Source: Thinopyrum elongatum
Taxonomy: Eukaryota; Streptophyta; Magnoliopsida; Poales; Poaceae
Length of the DNA: 64,000 nucleotides
Assembly (NCBI GenBank): GCA_011799875.1
Contig: CM022299.1
Span: 337,674,447 to 337,738,446, forward strand
Direction of reading: 5' to 3'
Shown here: positions 11,101-22,708 of the stretch, in pieces
Position numbering within the stretch: position 1 is the stretch's first letter
Layout: every line of letters begins with the position of its first letter
The notes under the pieces: model-generated
The model's database searches: none
What the model was told of the DNA's origin: nothing
The model's input: the letters and a program-made list of their open reading frames with translations, nothing else
Program-made: the position numbers and the translations under genes

Positions 11101-12879
11101 TCTCAGTCCCTTAATGCCAAGTTTGACATCCATGGCATTGTTCTGCTTTATTCTTATCATGCGCACAAGCTCATAATCATTATGATGATGTTCAGTATCT
11201 GAGATTCATGAAAACATAAAAAGTAGTCAGATTATCTATGGAATGCATTGCGGATTCTACTCCAATAGTGTCTCCCTACAAACCCCTGTGTATACAAAGT
11301 TCATCCCCCAACCGTGTTGACCAGACCACACACAGAAATACAAACCTCTTATGTCTGTATAAGGGGCGGACACACATTTCAAAACTGAAGTAGGAACATT
11401 AGCATCATATCAAATTCATATTTGAACAAATAAACTTCGGAATTATTTGTGGCATAATGTTTAGCTTCAAGGGTGGAGTGTTGGTAGTGTGACACAAAGC
11501 AAGTAGGTAGATTGTATTCCATGTAAAAGATCATAGTCTATGTAAAAGGTGGATATAACACTTTTCTTTCTATACAATGCAGTGTTCATTGCCCACACAT
11601 GATGGAAGAGATCACATAGAGAAATACTATTCACTCAAGTCTGTGGTTCCAGGATTTTGAAATAGGGTGGTCCACCCTAAAAAAATATTGACAACAATAT
11701 GACAAGGCAAGCATAGAGCTATTGAATCAATCATTACTTGTGAGCTTACTAGGACAAGTATGCAGAATCGTAACTGCAGTAAGAGACCGTCCAAAATGTG
11801 AATCAAGAAGTTGGGCTAGCAGTTATTGTTTGCAACTAATCGAAGTGAATAATTGGATATCATATCATATGAGTAAGAAAGACAAGTAAAATTGTCAACA
11901 AACCTGTCCTACAGTAGTACTCTGGGTCAATGTCACTATGACCAACAATCCAACATAACTAGTGTCTGTTCCTAGGCCAGGAATTTTAAAACACTGTCAA
12001 CTTTGCAGGTACTAAATATTACGGAAACATCTGAACCATTAAATGTAGGTAGCACTCAGTACACAACAAACCCTAATGACAGTCCTACCTAATGAGTAAT
12101 GAATCAATTAGAAAATGGGTGATGGGGAGTGGCTGCTGAGTGTTGAGGACGTATCTCAAGATAAATCGGGTTGGCTGAGTGGGTGTTGGACGCCTGAGCC
12201 CTGAACGGACTAGGAAGGTAAGCACACTGGCACGCTCGGGCAGCGGTGATGATGTTGGGCGAGCGGCTCCTGACCTCATGTTGGTTCGGTGTCTATTCCT
12301 AAAGTCATGTCGTCTGGGGACGGCAAGTCACCACCGAGGCAGGCGGCTGGGGGCAAGTAGAGATCGGAAGCGCAACAGAATAGAGGGGAATCGGGGTCTG
12401 GGCCGATCCAAAATCCCAGGTTGGGCCACGGCCAATCGTGGCCACCCTGTAGATCTGCCCCAGTAGCGTACATGCATTTCAAAACTAAATTAGGAACATT
12501 TAGCTGACCAATTAAACAACTCTATTTTACTAATATCAGCATCATATCAGATTCGTATTTGAACATCTCAACTTGTTTGCCCTGATGGGTGGAGCAGTGT
12601 TATTATGACACGAAGCAAGTAGGCTGATCGCATAGTGATCATAAAAGGGGGAAACCCTAAGCATGATCAATTAAACCCTATTATGACTGTGCCATGGCAG
12701 ATTTGAAGCGACAAACCGCACAAAGGGTGCTTAGCAACCAATGTTTGCTTTGAACTAACAACTAAGATTCTAAGAGATGAAAAGAAAGTACAGTAACCAA
12801 GTGACGATCTATTTTCTGGTTGAGATAAAAAAGTTGAGCAGATATGAAGGATGAAGTGAAAAGACGCGATGCAAGGCTC
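11101..12879. other. AT-rich intron-like sequence, no gene seen
   Basis: Probably intron and upstream sequence of copy B. A GC-rich patch at about 12180-12470 has open frames on both strands without recognisable motifs. The string CATTTCAAAACT followed by AGGAACATTAG... recurs at about 11370 and 12474, suggesting a local duplication. Confidence 0.4.
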
Positions 12880-13068
12880 CTAGTTTGAAGCATCGATATC
12901 TTGCAGTGGACGACGCGGTCTGGGTAGGCGCTCAGGCATAGTGGAGGACACTAGCGATGGATGGGGTGGCGAGCGGAGGAGGCTGGTGTGGGGATGGTGT
13001 TCTGGCACCCATGGTGTATGAATGGGAAAATGGAGGGAGATGTAAGGGGAACCTTGTCTTTGGGACAC
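12880..13068 (-). pseudogene. Possible first exon of the copy B gene
   Basis: A GC-rich minus-strand frame (62 codons from 13068) contains Pro/Ser/Arg-rich sequence (SPPHPSLVSSTMPERLPR). Its base composition contrasts with the AT-rich surroundings, as expected for the first exon of a grass gene. No domain is recognised and no transcript evidence is available. Confidence 0.3.
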
Positions 13069-14399
13069 GCTTGTCTAAAATATGGGAAAGTTACGAACTT
13101 AGCCCCCGTTTAAAATTTCGAATGTGTCGTCGGTTGGGGATAGGACAGTAATCTTGCATCTCCCTAATATTTGCTGAGAGCAATTTTGGGCGAGGAGAGG
13201 GTGTTTTGGTGGCCACGGTTAGTGCCCATGGTTTATGAACCGGGCTGACAGGTAGGGCGGTTGTGTCACGTATGAGTGAAGTTACACACCTGCCCCTATT
13301 TAAAATATTTGCCTAGATCGATTTCGGCCGAGGAGAATTTGTTTAGCGCCCACCGTGTATGAATGGGGAAATGGAGGGATAAAGAGGTCTTTGGGACAAG
13401 CTTGGACCAAACGGTCATGTCACATCTGAGTGAAGTTACAACCCTACTCCAATTGAGAGCAGTGGAAATCGGGCCGATAGGTTGTGCGTGTCAGGGGTAG
13501 ACAGTAATTTCCATCTCTTAAACAGTGGTTTCGTGCAGCAGACATGGGAGTGGTTTTTGTGCAGCTTCTTTCAAATTTTGGGAGAAAATTAGCATTCACG
13601 TTTACCCTAGAAACTAAATTCGAATCCATTTTGTATTCTTATACGAATCTTTACAAATCATTCTATGTTTTTTATATATCTTCAAAAGCACAACAAAGAT
13701 GTATTCCACCTTTATATATGAATATGATTTGCAAATGCCATGATACTCGAATTCAGAAGGTTGAATCCAGTTTAAGGTGAATTCGAATATTTGAAACCAC
13801 TTTATGTTCAACTGAAGTGTAACATGTATGACACACACAACATATAATGTACTCCTATTTAGATATGAATTTCAGAAGTTAAACGATGTCTCAAAATTCA
13901 AAATACTGAGTCAGCCAATTAATAATATAGAAAATTAACTGACATATGACCCCATATAGAGTATATGGATCAATAATATCAACTAACATACATAAGCCAG
14001 GCCGCTGTACTGTTTTTGGCGCTTTTAGATGTGTGCCACTTAAGGCCCATCTATAGTACTACTTTTTGCTGAATGCACATTCAGCCCGATTGGCATATTT
14101 GTAGGTCTGACATGGCAAACAAAATTAAATGTCTTTGCCTCGACAAAAAAATGAAATGTCTCACAGTTATCAATTATTACAGACTCGTGCTCAAAAAAAT
14201 ACAGACCAAAAAACAACTATTACATGATCTCTAAAACAAATGGTTTAATCAATTACATGAACAAACAACACAAAGGTCATTCAACGATAGAAAAAACATG
14301 TCACCTATGATTTACCAAGTGGGATTTTAGTTTCCTTTTTTCCTCCAGGACCTTAACAATGTGGTCAGTCTGAGCTTCCTTCATTTTGAAATCCACCAA
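13069..14399. other. Intergenic, no gene seen
   Basis: 13080-13450 holds degenerate repeats around TGAGTGAAGTTAC and GTATGAATGGG; 13450-14399 is AT-rich with no supported coding frame. Confidence 0.5.
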
Positions 14400-14639
14400 A
14401 TATTAAATAGTTTTCATCAGTACTGCTTGTGATTGTGTTGTTTGCTTCCTCAGCATGTCAACTTCATCTCTAAGTGCAGAAGCACACTCTCGTTCTACCA
14501 ATAGTGTAGACTCTAGAGCACCAGCAGTAGCCTCTAGAGCATCAGTTGTTGGCAGTTCATGATGCACGGTTGGGCCGTCGCCACTGCTCTGGGATGATCC
14601 AACGTCCATGGGGACCTCGCTCTTTGATCTTGGGTTAAC

Positions 14640-15070
14640 CTATTTTGCCATTACAGTTCCAATTGGATTCGGAAAAGTTGAAGTTAGTAAAATACCTCAA
14701 CTGGGAGTTAGAATAGCACCCCAGTTAAACAAACAAGGAATTAAAGAGTTTTGATTGGATGCTGAAAATTACAAGTTATTAACATCATTAGAGCAACCAT
14801 TTGCAGGCACCTGTTGTGCCATTAGAGTTTCTTGTGGATCCTAAAAAGTTGAGTAGTCAGTAACTTGATTAGAGCAACAAGTTACAGCTACAAACCTGTT
14901 ACACAAATAAGTTTTTGAAAATGTACCTGTTGTGCAATTGGAGTTCTAATTGAATTCTGAGAAGTTGAAGTTGGTAACATGATTAGAGCATCAAGTTATA
15001 GCAGCAAACCAGTTAAACAAGGAAGTTTTCCAAAACATAACTTTTGTGCCATCAGAGTTTCAATTGGATC
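14640..15070 (-). repeat. Four tandem copies of a 30-nt micro-exon with intron flanks
   Basis: Minus-strand micro-exons lie at 15070-15042 (DPIETLMAQ, 29 nt), 14956-14927 (NSIRTPIAQQ), 14840-14811 (DPQETLMAQQ) and 14669-14640 (NPIGTVMAK then stop). Each follows a CTTCAACTT..AG-type acceptor (CG instead of AG in the last copy) and precedes a GT donor. Spacing is about 115, 116 and 171 bp. The + gene has one copy, DPIETPMAQQ, at 53430-53459. Confidence 0.75.
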
Positions 15071-16684
15071 CTGAAAACTTGGAAGTTAGCAAGCATAAAT
15101 AAAGTGTTGCAAGAGCCATAAGAAACTAACATCAAACTAGAAAAACTAACCAGTTTTGGCAACGTATTTAATTACACATGAACTAGTAAAACTAACAAGT
15201 TTTTGGAAACGTATTAAAGTAACAAGTTGGTACGGTTTACCAGCAACACAGACATTTGTAAATTTCATTGATGTAAGCAAAATGATTCTGACACATATAT
15301 ATAAGTTAAAAAGACGGTTTCCCTCATATAAATTTGAGAGTTGTCTGTCGATGAACATGCAAACATTACTAGTGTTAGAAGTCATAACAGCAAACCATTT
15401 AATCAAACAGTGTATCAAAAGGTAAATTACACATGAATTTTGTTGCACCCTAGAAGTAGATATGAATAGCTATGTACATGCTTAAGTAGCTATTTAAGTT
15501 CAGGGAAACAGGTAATTCTATAAACAGTAAGTGACAAACACATAGATAGGCGTAGTCTATAATAGGATTAACATGCTATGGCATTATGTAACCAATAGAA
15601 AACTAAATTAAGCCAAGCAAGGTAATTGAACAATTTTGTAATCAGTGGCTAACTAAAATTCTAAGAAGCAGGTAACTGAACTTACGCCAGCCATTTGTAC
15701 AGGCACACAGCAACTTCTTTTTCGCTTAAAAGGTTCTACTAAGGAGTCCATGGCATCACTTGCTTGGATACACAGTCCCAATACTCGTCCCTTCACACAC
15801 TGCATTTTGGTAAGTCGAATGGTTAATCCGATAAGATGGTGCGACCTTGATATGTTATCTGAGAATGGGTTGTCAGACTAGTTGTAGCAACACACATCAC
15901 ACTGGCATTAATGTATATTTCATGCGATTATATTTGGTGTATCAAGATCTAAGCAATCTACAATAGGATGAAAAGACCGACATCCTTCTCATTGGCCAAC
16001 TAAGTTCATAGAAACAAGCAATTCAACCATTATGTGGGTAAATGAACAGCGCAATTGGAATACATTTCACTACCCCAATCATACACACACACCAGTATGA
16101 ATTAAATCAAATGCAAGGACTTATGCTAGCTCGATGTAAAGCCTCACTGGAGCTCTGCTTGTGCTTCGGATGTTCCATGTAGAAGTCCATGTTAGCACTT
16201 GCTTGGATGTGCAGGCCCTGTGCTCCTTCCTTTCCCCTCTTCATTTTTGGCACGACAAATGGTCAATCAAATGAGAGGAATCGACCTTGCTATTGTACCG
16301 GAGGATAGGTACTTACAAGGTTATATGACCATGCAGGATGTGTACCAGACCCCGTAGCGCTGCCATGCTTCGCTAAAAAATGGGTTTGCTTGTTTCAGAT
16401 TATAGCTCTAGAAGAAATAAGATTTAAAGTCAGAGTTTGATAGGCGTATAAGCTAAGAGAGCGGTAAAAGGATATCGAAACATCGTCAAAACAGTGCACA
16501 ACGTAGTGATATGTGATACCTGGTTTGGGCCAGTGTTTGGGAATCCTCGCCTAGAGTGCGGGGCAATTCAGAGCTGTTGAGGGTGATGTGCTTGCGTTGG
16601 CTGGCCGCCAGCAGAAGCAGATCTTGAGCGGCGGAGGAGCGCTACGATGTTGTGGATGAGGCCGTTGGTGAAGCACCAGTGCGC

Positions 16685-16707
16685 GGGGGGGGGGGGGGGG
16701 GGGGGGG
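16685..16707 (+). repeat. Poly-G run of 23
   Basis: An uninterrupted run of 23 G in a GC-rich region; it could form a G-quadruplex, or its length could be inexact because of slippage in cloning or sequencing. Confidence 0.9.
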
Positions 16708-17639
16708 TAGAGGTGCCACTATGTGCTCGGTGAAGCAGCCCTAGTGAGGTGGAAGACGAGGTCAGTGAGGCAGACCTGATTCGGTGGAATGCGGTTTCTG
16801 TGAAGCACGTCGGTTGTGGCGGCCGGCGTTGTCAGTGTACCACCCGGTGCTGTCGACGAGGGCGTAGATGAGGCAGCTCAGTTGCGGTGGTGAAGCACGA
16901 CCGTCGTCTTCGTCGTTGTTGTCCAGTACAAGGGTGGGGAAAGAGACGAGATGAGGGGCGATTCAAATTTTGCTTGGGTGGCGGCGAATTAGGGATTTGA
17001 GCTCTCTGGGCATGGAAGGAGATGGGGGAGAAGCAGGATTTTGCAGGTCTCCGTACGACACACGCCACCACCCCGACACGACCCTACATTTGAGAATGCA
17101 AAGTAATCTTTTTTCATTGGCAAACGAATCTGTACGTATTACCATGCCTGTGATTTCCTTTCAAATAATTAGTTCTTCCAAACAAGATACTGGTAATTAA
17201 TTAATCATGAGTTCTTTGAATTACAATGAGTTTGTGACATAGCAATGTCAAATTCTAACGTGGATTTTGCATTTCATGGTATCCACGCTATGTTTTTTAA
17301 TGCAAATTCATATATGTAAGATGGGCACTATGGTGGTGAGAAAACTCTAGATGGATTCAAGCATATGACCACACACATACAAAATACCACAACAATCGAG
17401 TCAATATTAGTGCCTCAACTTTTCCAAATATAGTATCGCACGAATTCAAAATAATTACAATAGCCATATGCATGGTCATCAATTCAAATTTTACACTCTG
17501 CACTAAATTGAAACATCAATATTAAGTCTAGTACTATCTACATTCAAATGTTGTCCCCCCCCCCGTGACCAGGTCAATCTTCCCCTCTTAACCACCTTAA
17601 TGTTTCGATCTCTAACTATCTCAAATACACAACCCCCTT

Positions 17640-18350
17640 TCCCCCACTCCGCCAACAAACATATTTCTCTCACACACCCGCCATTGCACTCCATGCCATG
17701 CTTGATCTCTCTCCCTCCCACCCACTCGCTAGATACATGCATTACCTCTCTAGACCCCTCCCCCTCTCACGCACATGCACGCACATTGTCTATCCAGGTC
17801 ACTCTCTCTAGACCGTCTCACTCTTTCGACCGCATGGCGACGCACACTCAATCTCTCTCTCTCCCTCTCTAAGTCTCGATTAACCTCAGCTCGCTTTCTC
17901 TCACACACGAACAATATATCTCTTTGTTTGGGCCTCGATCGACACACTCTATACTCTCTCACGCAGAATGTCTATCTAGGTCACTCTCTCCAAGCCATCT
18001 CACTCTTTCGACCTCATGGCAGCCCACACTCGCTGAATCTCTCTCTCCATCTCTCTTTAGGTATGTCTCATTTGACCTCACTCTCTGTCACACACAAAGG
18101 ATATAGTTTCATGTTTGGGCTCAGTTTTTCTCACGCGCATTATCTATCTAAGTCACTCTCTCCAACCCATCTCACTCTTTCGACCACACGGCAGCCCACA
18201 CTCACTCAATCTCTCTCTCTTTATCTATGTCTTCATTGACCTTCCTTTTTCTCACACACAAACGATATATCTCCCCGTCTGGGCCTCGATCCACACTTTG
18301 TATACTCTGGCACGCACATTGTCTATGTAGGTCAATCTCTCAAGATCTCT
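17640..18350 (+). repeat. Pyrimidine-rich tandem repeat, period about 172-182 bp
   Basis: TCTCACTCTTTCGACC starts at 17816, 17998 and 18170; flanking units at both ends are more diverged. Each unit contains CTCTCTCTC runs, GTTTGGGCCTCGATC and TGTCTATCTAGGTCACTCTC. Open frames here arise from lack of stops in CT-rich sequence. Confidence 0.75.
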
Positions 18351-18797
18351 CTTACAGCCCTCACCCACCCCAAAAGCTCAATCACACGATATCTCTCCAG
18401 AGCATATCTCTCATTTGATCGAATATCGGGCCACACTCACTCTATCACTTTTATCTATCTATGTCTCGATTGACCTCGCTTTCTCGCACCGTCTCTCCAA
18501 CACATAGATGCTACCTCTCCATCTCTCACAGAGCCGGAGCTATTTACATTGCGAGCGGGACTATGCCTCTAGCCTTGGATAAATTTGTAAAGGCATTTAT
18601 TTCAGTGGATTCAGATTATAATTTTCTATCATTTGGCCCACAACTATTCCAAACAACATTGCCCCAACCCCCTCCCCTAATTGATTTCCCTCTAGCTCCG
18701 GCAATGCTTTCTCGCATGCTCTTTCTCACCTTCCACGTTGCATCATGGTATTTGTGCAAAAAAACTCGCGTGTTTTATTTAAATATTACAAAGTAAG

Positions 18798-18923
18798 CTA
18801 CAAACTACACACCGAGGGTCCACCTGTAATGGAACAAATTTTGACCGATAAATTAAAATGCTACAAACTACACACCGGGGGACCCACCTATCATGGAACA
18901 AATTTGGACCCATAAATAAATTT
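18798..18923 (+). repeat. 63-bp direct tandem repeat, two copies
   Basis: CTACAAACTACACACCG begins at 18798 and 18861, each followed by GGGTCCACCT or GGGACCCACCT and ATGGAACAAATTT. Confidence 0.85.
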
Positions 18924-19220
18924 AAAATAAAAAGGACGAGGATTGAAAAAGCGACCAGGTCCTTCCATGCGCATGTTAATAGCCAACATAGTAGCAACAT
19001 TTGTTGTACTCCCCTTCATTGATATCATCTTTTTATATTACCTCATCCTATTTAATGGAATAAATGTTTTTATATTACTTTCAGTAGATTAGTGGAACCA
19101 GCTCGTCAGCAACTACTATTCCCCTTCGTTGAGCCACTTACTAGTGGGTCCCATGTTTGATCTCTCTCACCCCTCCCCTTCTACGTTTAGACGCACGGGC
19201 AAACACGAAGAACGCGTGAG

Positions 19221-19744
19221 CCAGTAAACATGGCGCGAAACCCGGAGCAGATGCCCGATGTCGTCCACCGTATCTAGACGCATTCACAAGTCGGCACCAG
19301 TTTCAACTACTACTAGTATATTTTACAAGTTTAGGAACTAAAGTGACTGTGACGGACAAGTTCAGGCACCCATGGTGTATTTAGCTAGTAGTAATAATTA
19401 AATGCGTGCATAAATAGATGTATCGCCTAGTGCTTGAACAAGGGACCTGCTCGCGACCTACAAGTATTTAGAATTGAATTCCCGCAAAAAATCTGTTTGG
19501 AATTGACGTGGTATTTAATATGAAATGTATACGATGAGAAGGAATATATGTTGCTTGATGACTTTTTTTAGAGTATTGAATTTGATAGGGCTCTAGCAGA
19601 AGACTGAATCGATCAAACCATATATTTCATTTAGTCTGACTGCAACTTTACATCCATACCATGATCGAACTAAAAAAATGGAAATGATAAATCCCAAACG
19701 TTCGGATTTTAAGCATGGCAATCCGAGCGTCTTTCATGGCAACT
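19221..19744. other. AT-rich intergenic sequence, no gene seen
   Basis: No coding frame, repeat or motif with support. Confidence 0.5.
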
Positions 19745-20395
19745 TTAGTTCATGCGGCGGCGGCGAGGGCGTCTTGCGGCGGGAAGCGGCTCCTTTGTCG
19801 TGCCCTGTGTGTCGTCACGCCACTGACCGGCGGCGACGGCGGCGTCTTGCGCCGGCGTTGGCGTACTACTGGACGTTGGCCCAAGCTTCAAGAAAGGCCA
19901 GAATTTTCTGGACTTCGGTCTCCAGGAGCCAGTCAACCAGCGGGAGGCGGCGACTGGCGGCGGTGCAAAGAAGCGGTCAATGGGGGCGATCCATGCCGCT
20001 GAGGGGGGCATTGCCACCGGTGAGGGGACAGACACTAGCAATGGCGCGGCGGAGACATTCATGTGCACGGGCACCGGCACGGGTGCGCGTGTCAGTGCAC
20101 GAGCAGGCGCATGAGCTGGCAGGTGCACAGGCACATGAAAGTCAATGGAGACCTCGTGGAACCCCGCGGCTTCAAGCTCAACGACAATGTGTGGCTTCCA
20201 GCCCATCAATGCCATGGGGATGGACGTTCGCGCAGGCGCGGCGACGGGAGCTGGAACAGGCACGGGGACACACGCGGCGACTTCCTACTCGGCCAGTTCA
20301 AGCTTGTCCCAAAGTGCCTTATGTTCTTACGACTATAGCTCGGTGTCTTCCTCAGAAAACTGGAAGACTAAGGGCAGCCCATCGTGATGCGGCAT
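19745..20395 (-). pseudogene. Pro/Ala-rich protein pseudogene, unrecognised family
   Basis: From the minus-strand ATG at 20395 the frame reads MPHHDGLPLVFQFSEEDTEL, then a TAG, a serine and a TAA (codons 21 and 23), EHKALWDKLELAE, a TAG (codon 37), and then stays open for about 180 codons to 19745. The first stop pair sits where Tyr codons would give DTELYSYEHKALW, and the third where a Glu or Gln codon is expected, so these look like point mutations in a once-intact gene. The body is Pro/Ala/Val-rich, with WKPHIVVELEAAGF and RPKSRKFWPFLKLGPT as its most distinctive parts. The GC-rich repeat at 20560-20690 lies where a promoter would be and matches the region upstream of the F-box pseudogene. 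I do not recognise the family. Confidence 0.6.
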
Positions 20396-20559
20396 GGCGT
20401 ATGGTGAGGTTAGGCTGATCGGAGGCAGATGACAGGAGAATCGGAGAGGAAGAGAGAAGATTGTAGCGAGACTGAGGAGTGCAACGGTGATTTAAACTGC
20501 GGCGTGGGCGCCATTAAAAGTGGGGGTAGTTGAGATGAAGCTGGGCGGCGGAGGCTAGT

Positions 20560-20690
20560 CAAAGGGCACGCCTCCGGGTGAGCCTGCACAGCGTCCTACT
20601 CGCATGCCTCCCGGTCAGCCTGCACAGCGCCCTTGTCGCACGCCTCCCGGTCAACCTGCGCAGCGGCCTGCTCACACACCTCCCATCGAC
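20560..20690 (-). repeat. 36-bp-like GC-rich tandem repeat upstream of the 19745-20395 pseudogene
   Basis: On the minus strand CCGGGAGGCGTGCGA and GCTGTGCAGGCTGA alternate about three times. The unit matches the repeat at 5910-6135, also positioned just upstream of a gene. Confidence 0.7.
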
Positions 20691-20699
20691 TAACACGCT

Positions 20700-21216
20700 T
20701 GCTCGGATGGCACCTGTCTATGAGTAGCGGGATGCGTGGCGGCACGATGGTCTAATGCCCATGGTTTGAATAGTGAAACCGTTCATGTTAAAGTGACAAC
20801 TCTTTGTTCCAAAATACCTTGGTTGTTCATGTGTGCAACTTTTCATAAGCAGCTTTTCTTAAATTGAACAAAAAAATTACCATGGGCTATTTGTGCCATA
20901 TCATGACTCACGAGACCATGCTTAGCTCCATGAATTTCAGGTGAGTGTTGGATTTTCTGGAATTTAAAAACCAGGATTCGAAACAATATGATTACATGCA
21001 TCATGAAATAAATTTTCAAGCGATACATCTTTACTGTTGTAGATGTTCATATTTCTTGAGATAGAATTTGGTCAAACATTGCTTAGTTAGACTTCAACCA
21101 AATTATAGTGTATGCAGAGTAAAAAGATACATACTCCCTCCGTACCAGTGCATTCCATGATACTCTAGTAGGCACGAACAAACACAGCTCCATTCTATAC
21201 TCATCCTAGTATAGTA
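20700..21216. other. Intergenic sequence, no gene seen
   Basis: A CTCCCTCCGTACC string near 21134 may be a truncated Stowaway-type MITE end. Nothing else is supported. Confidence 0.45.
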
Positions 21217-21467
21217 ATCCCTCCTTTCCAAAATATTAGGCGTGATTGACTTTGCACGGTCTTTGATGCATGACTTTGACCATTAATATGCAGTACATGG
21301 ATTGAACATGTATGCACAGTATCATCATATTTGTCTTCCAAAACAATTCTATTTCATATGTCTTTACAATTATTTTGTAGGCATATGGTAAGTGAAAATT
21401 ATAGTCAAAGTTGTGCGACGAAGACCAAAAAAGCCAGTGCGCACCTTATATTTTGGGAAGGAGGGAG
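21217..21467. mobile_element. Stowaway-like MITE (Tc1/Mariner type), about 251 bp
   Basis: Left end ATCCCTCCTTTCCAAAATAT and right end ATATTTTGGGAAGGAGGGAG are inverted repeats, flanked by TA at 21215-21216 and 21468-21469. Length, TA duplication and CTCCCTCC termini fit Stowaway MITEs of Triticeae. Confidence 0.8.
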
Positions 21468-21603
21468 TACTAGGCAATGGAGTTGACAGGTGACCTAGGA
21501 TAGCGGCGACCGAGGGACTTGAACATGCTTGACACGTAGGTAACATGGGCTAGTTACTAAAGCATCCCTCCATTGTTCATCGGTAGGAATCATTATGGAC
21601 CGG

Positions 21604-22097
21604 TGTCGATGTAAAAATGGCAGACCTCAGGGTAGGGTGTCCCGAGTTGTGGATCTCGGACAGATGGTAATAGGAACAAGGGAGACAGTATTTACCCAGG
21701 TTCGGGCCCTCTTGATGGAGGTAAAACCCTACGTCCTGCTCTTGTTTATATTGATGGGGATGTATCAAGTACAAGCTTGATCAACCTCAAGATCGTAAGT
21801 TGTGTTCTAACCCTAAGGCTAGGTGAATGCAATTGTATTGAAGTCCCCTCTACGAGCTAAATCCCTTGGCTTATATACACGCCAGGCAGGGCATGTAGGG
21901 TTACATGGTCGGTATATAGGCGTAGAGACGGCAGGAGAAATCTTGGAGTATACATCAAGTCTTTGATAGATGTAATCTTGATCATGTCCCTTGTGTGTAG
22001 CTTTCGGAGTCCACCTTGAGTGGAATGAGGGTCCACTGGTCCGGATCGAGGACCATGGGTTAACTAGGTTGGTACCCCCTAGTCCAGGACACCGTCA
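21604..22097 (-). repeat. 3' LTR (left in window)
   Basis: On + it begins TGTCGATG and ends ACACCGTCA; on the element strand it is TGACGGTGT...CATCGACA. It pairs with 30584-31076. The element-strand TATA box reads GTGTATATAAGCC near 21880-21868. Confidence 0.9.
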
Positions 22098-22708
22098 GTA
22101 GCCCTCGAACTGGTCTTCTAAGCCGAGGATGACCTCCTTGACGTAAACAACCTCGGATCCGAAGTCCTTGGTTTGACAGGCAAGTTCTCCTTTCGAGATT
22201 CTTCCCCTTTAAAGGATATCTTGAGCAACTTCTCGAAGGAATAGTATCCGTCGACCATGGCCTAGACAAACTCAGGCAATGCCCGAAGAAGCGGGGTTAC
22301 TTAGCCTCGGAGGCCGGCTGCGTAGGTGTGAAAAGTGTTTTCTAGCCTGACAACTTTATCGAAGCGGCACTACCCATGACTGGCCAAGCAGTTACTGCTT
22401 ACTTGAATCGTGGTTCGAGACAATCTTTTTACTCGCATGTTCCATCGAAATAGAGATCGTACCCGCTTTCTCAAGGATATCATCAAGATTTTGTTTCCCC
22501 CCACATGCATAACAACATCTTTTGTGGGAGTGGCGATTTTACCGGCACGGCAGAGGGACTCTTGGCCTTTCATCAACCTGTAAGAGCAAAAGATAGCAAC
22601 AAAAAGACACACACTCTCATTCCCTTGCCTGCTGCCTCTTGAGCTCCAGCGCCCAGATCCAATCTCGCCTTCCTCCTCTGCAACACATCCTAGCATTCCT
22701 TCCCAGCA

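Larger units (their letters stand above)
14400..17070 (-). pseudogene. Broken multi-exon gene of the same family (copy A), with duplicated micro-exons
   Basis: On the minus strand, a GC-rich leader (about 17070-16600) is followed by short exons: MAALRGLVHILHGHITL (about 16365-16315, donor GTAAGT), KEGAQGLHIQASANMDF (about 16250-16135) and VKGRVLGLCIQASDAMDS (about 15805-15685, donor GTAAGT). The last two resemble each other and look like an exon duplication. Four copies of a 30-nt micro-exon follow (15070-14640), then a last exon reading MDVGSSQSSGDGPTVHHE and a coiled-coil-like ECASALRDEVDMLRKQ, ending at 14403. The + copy in the CACTA element has the same micro-exon followed by a coiled-coil last exon. 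The middle Pro-rich exon is not seen here. Function unknown. Confidence 0.55.
16960..19220 (+). repeat. Left copy of a duplicated segment (partner 55860-58500)
   Basis: Many ordered anchors are shared with 55860-58500 in the same orientation: CACACGCCACCACC (about 17058 and 55925), CATTTCATGGTATCCAC (about 17272 and 56158), ATTCAAGCATATGACCACAC (about 17355 and 56238), CATTTGGCCC (about 18630 and 57042) and TTTAGACGCACGGG (about 19187 and 58447). The two are clearly diverged. This copy lacks the MITE array of the right copy. No gene is recognised in it. Confidence 0.75.

Noticed and set aside
17600..18420. Overlapping open frames of 60-154 codons in the CT-rich region
   Set aside because: They arise because CT/CA-rich tandem repeats lack stops. 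The peptides are Ser/Leu-rich without domains, and frames shift between repeat units.
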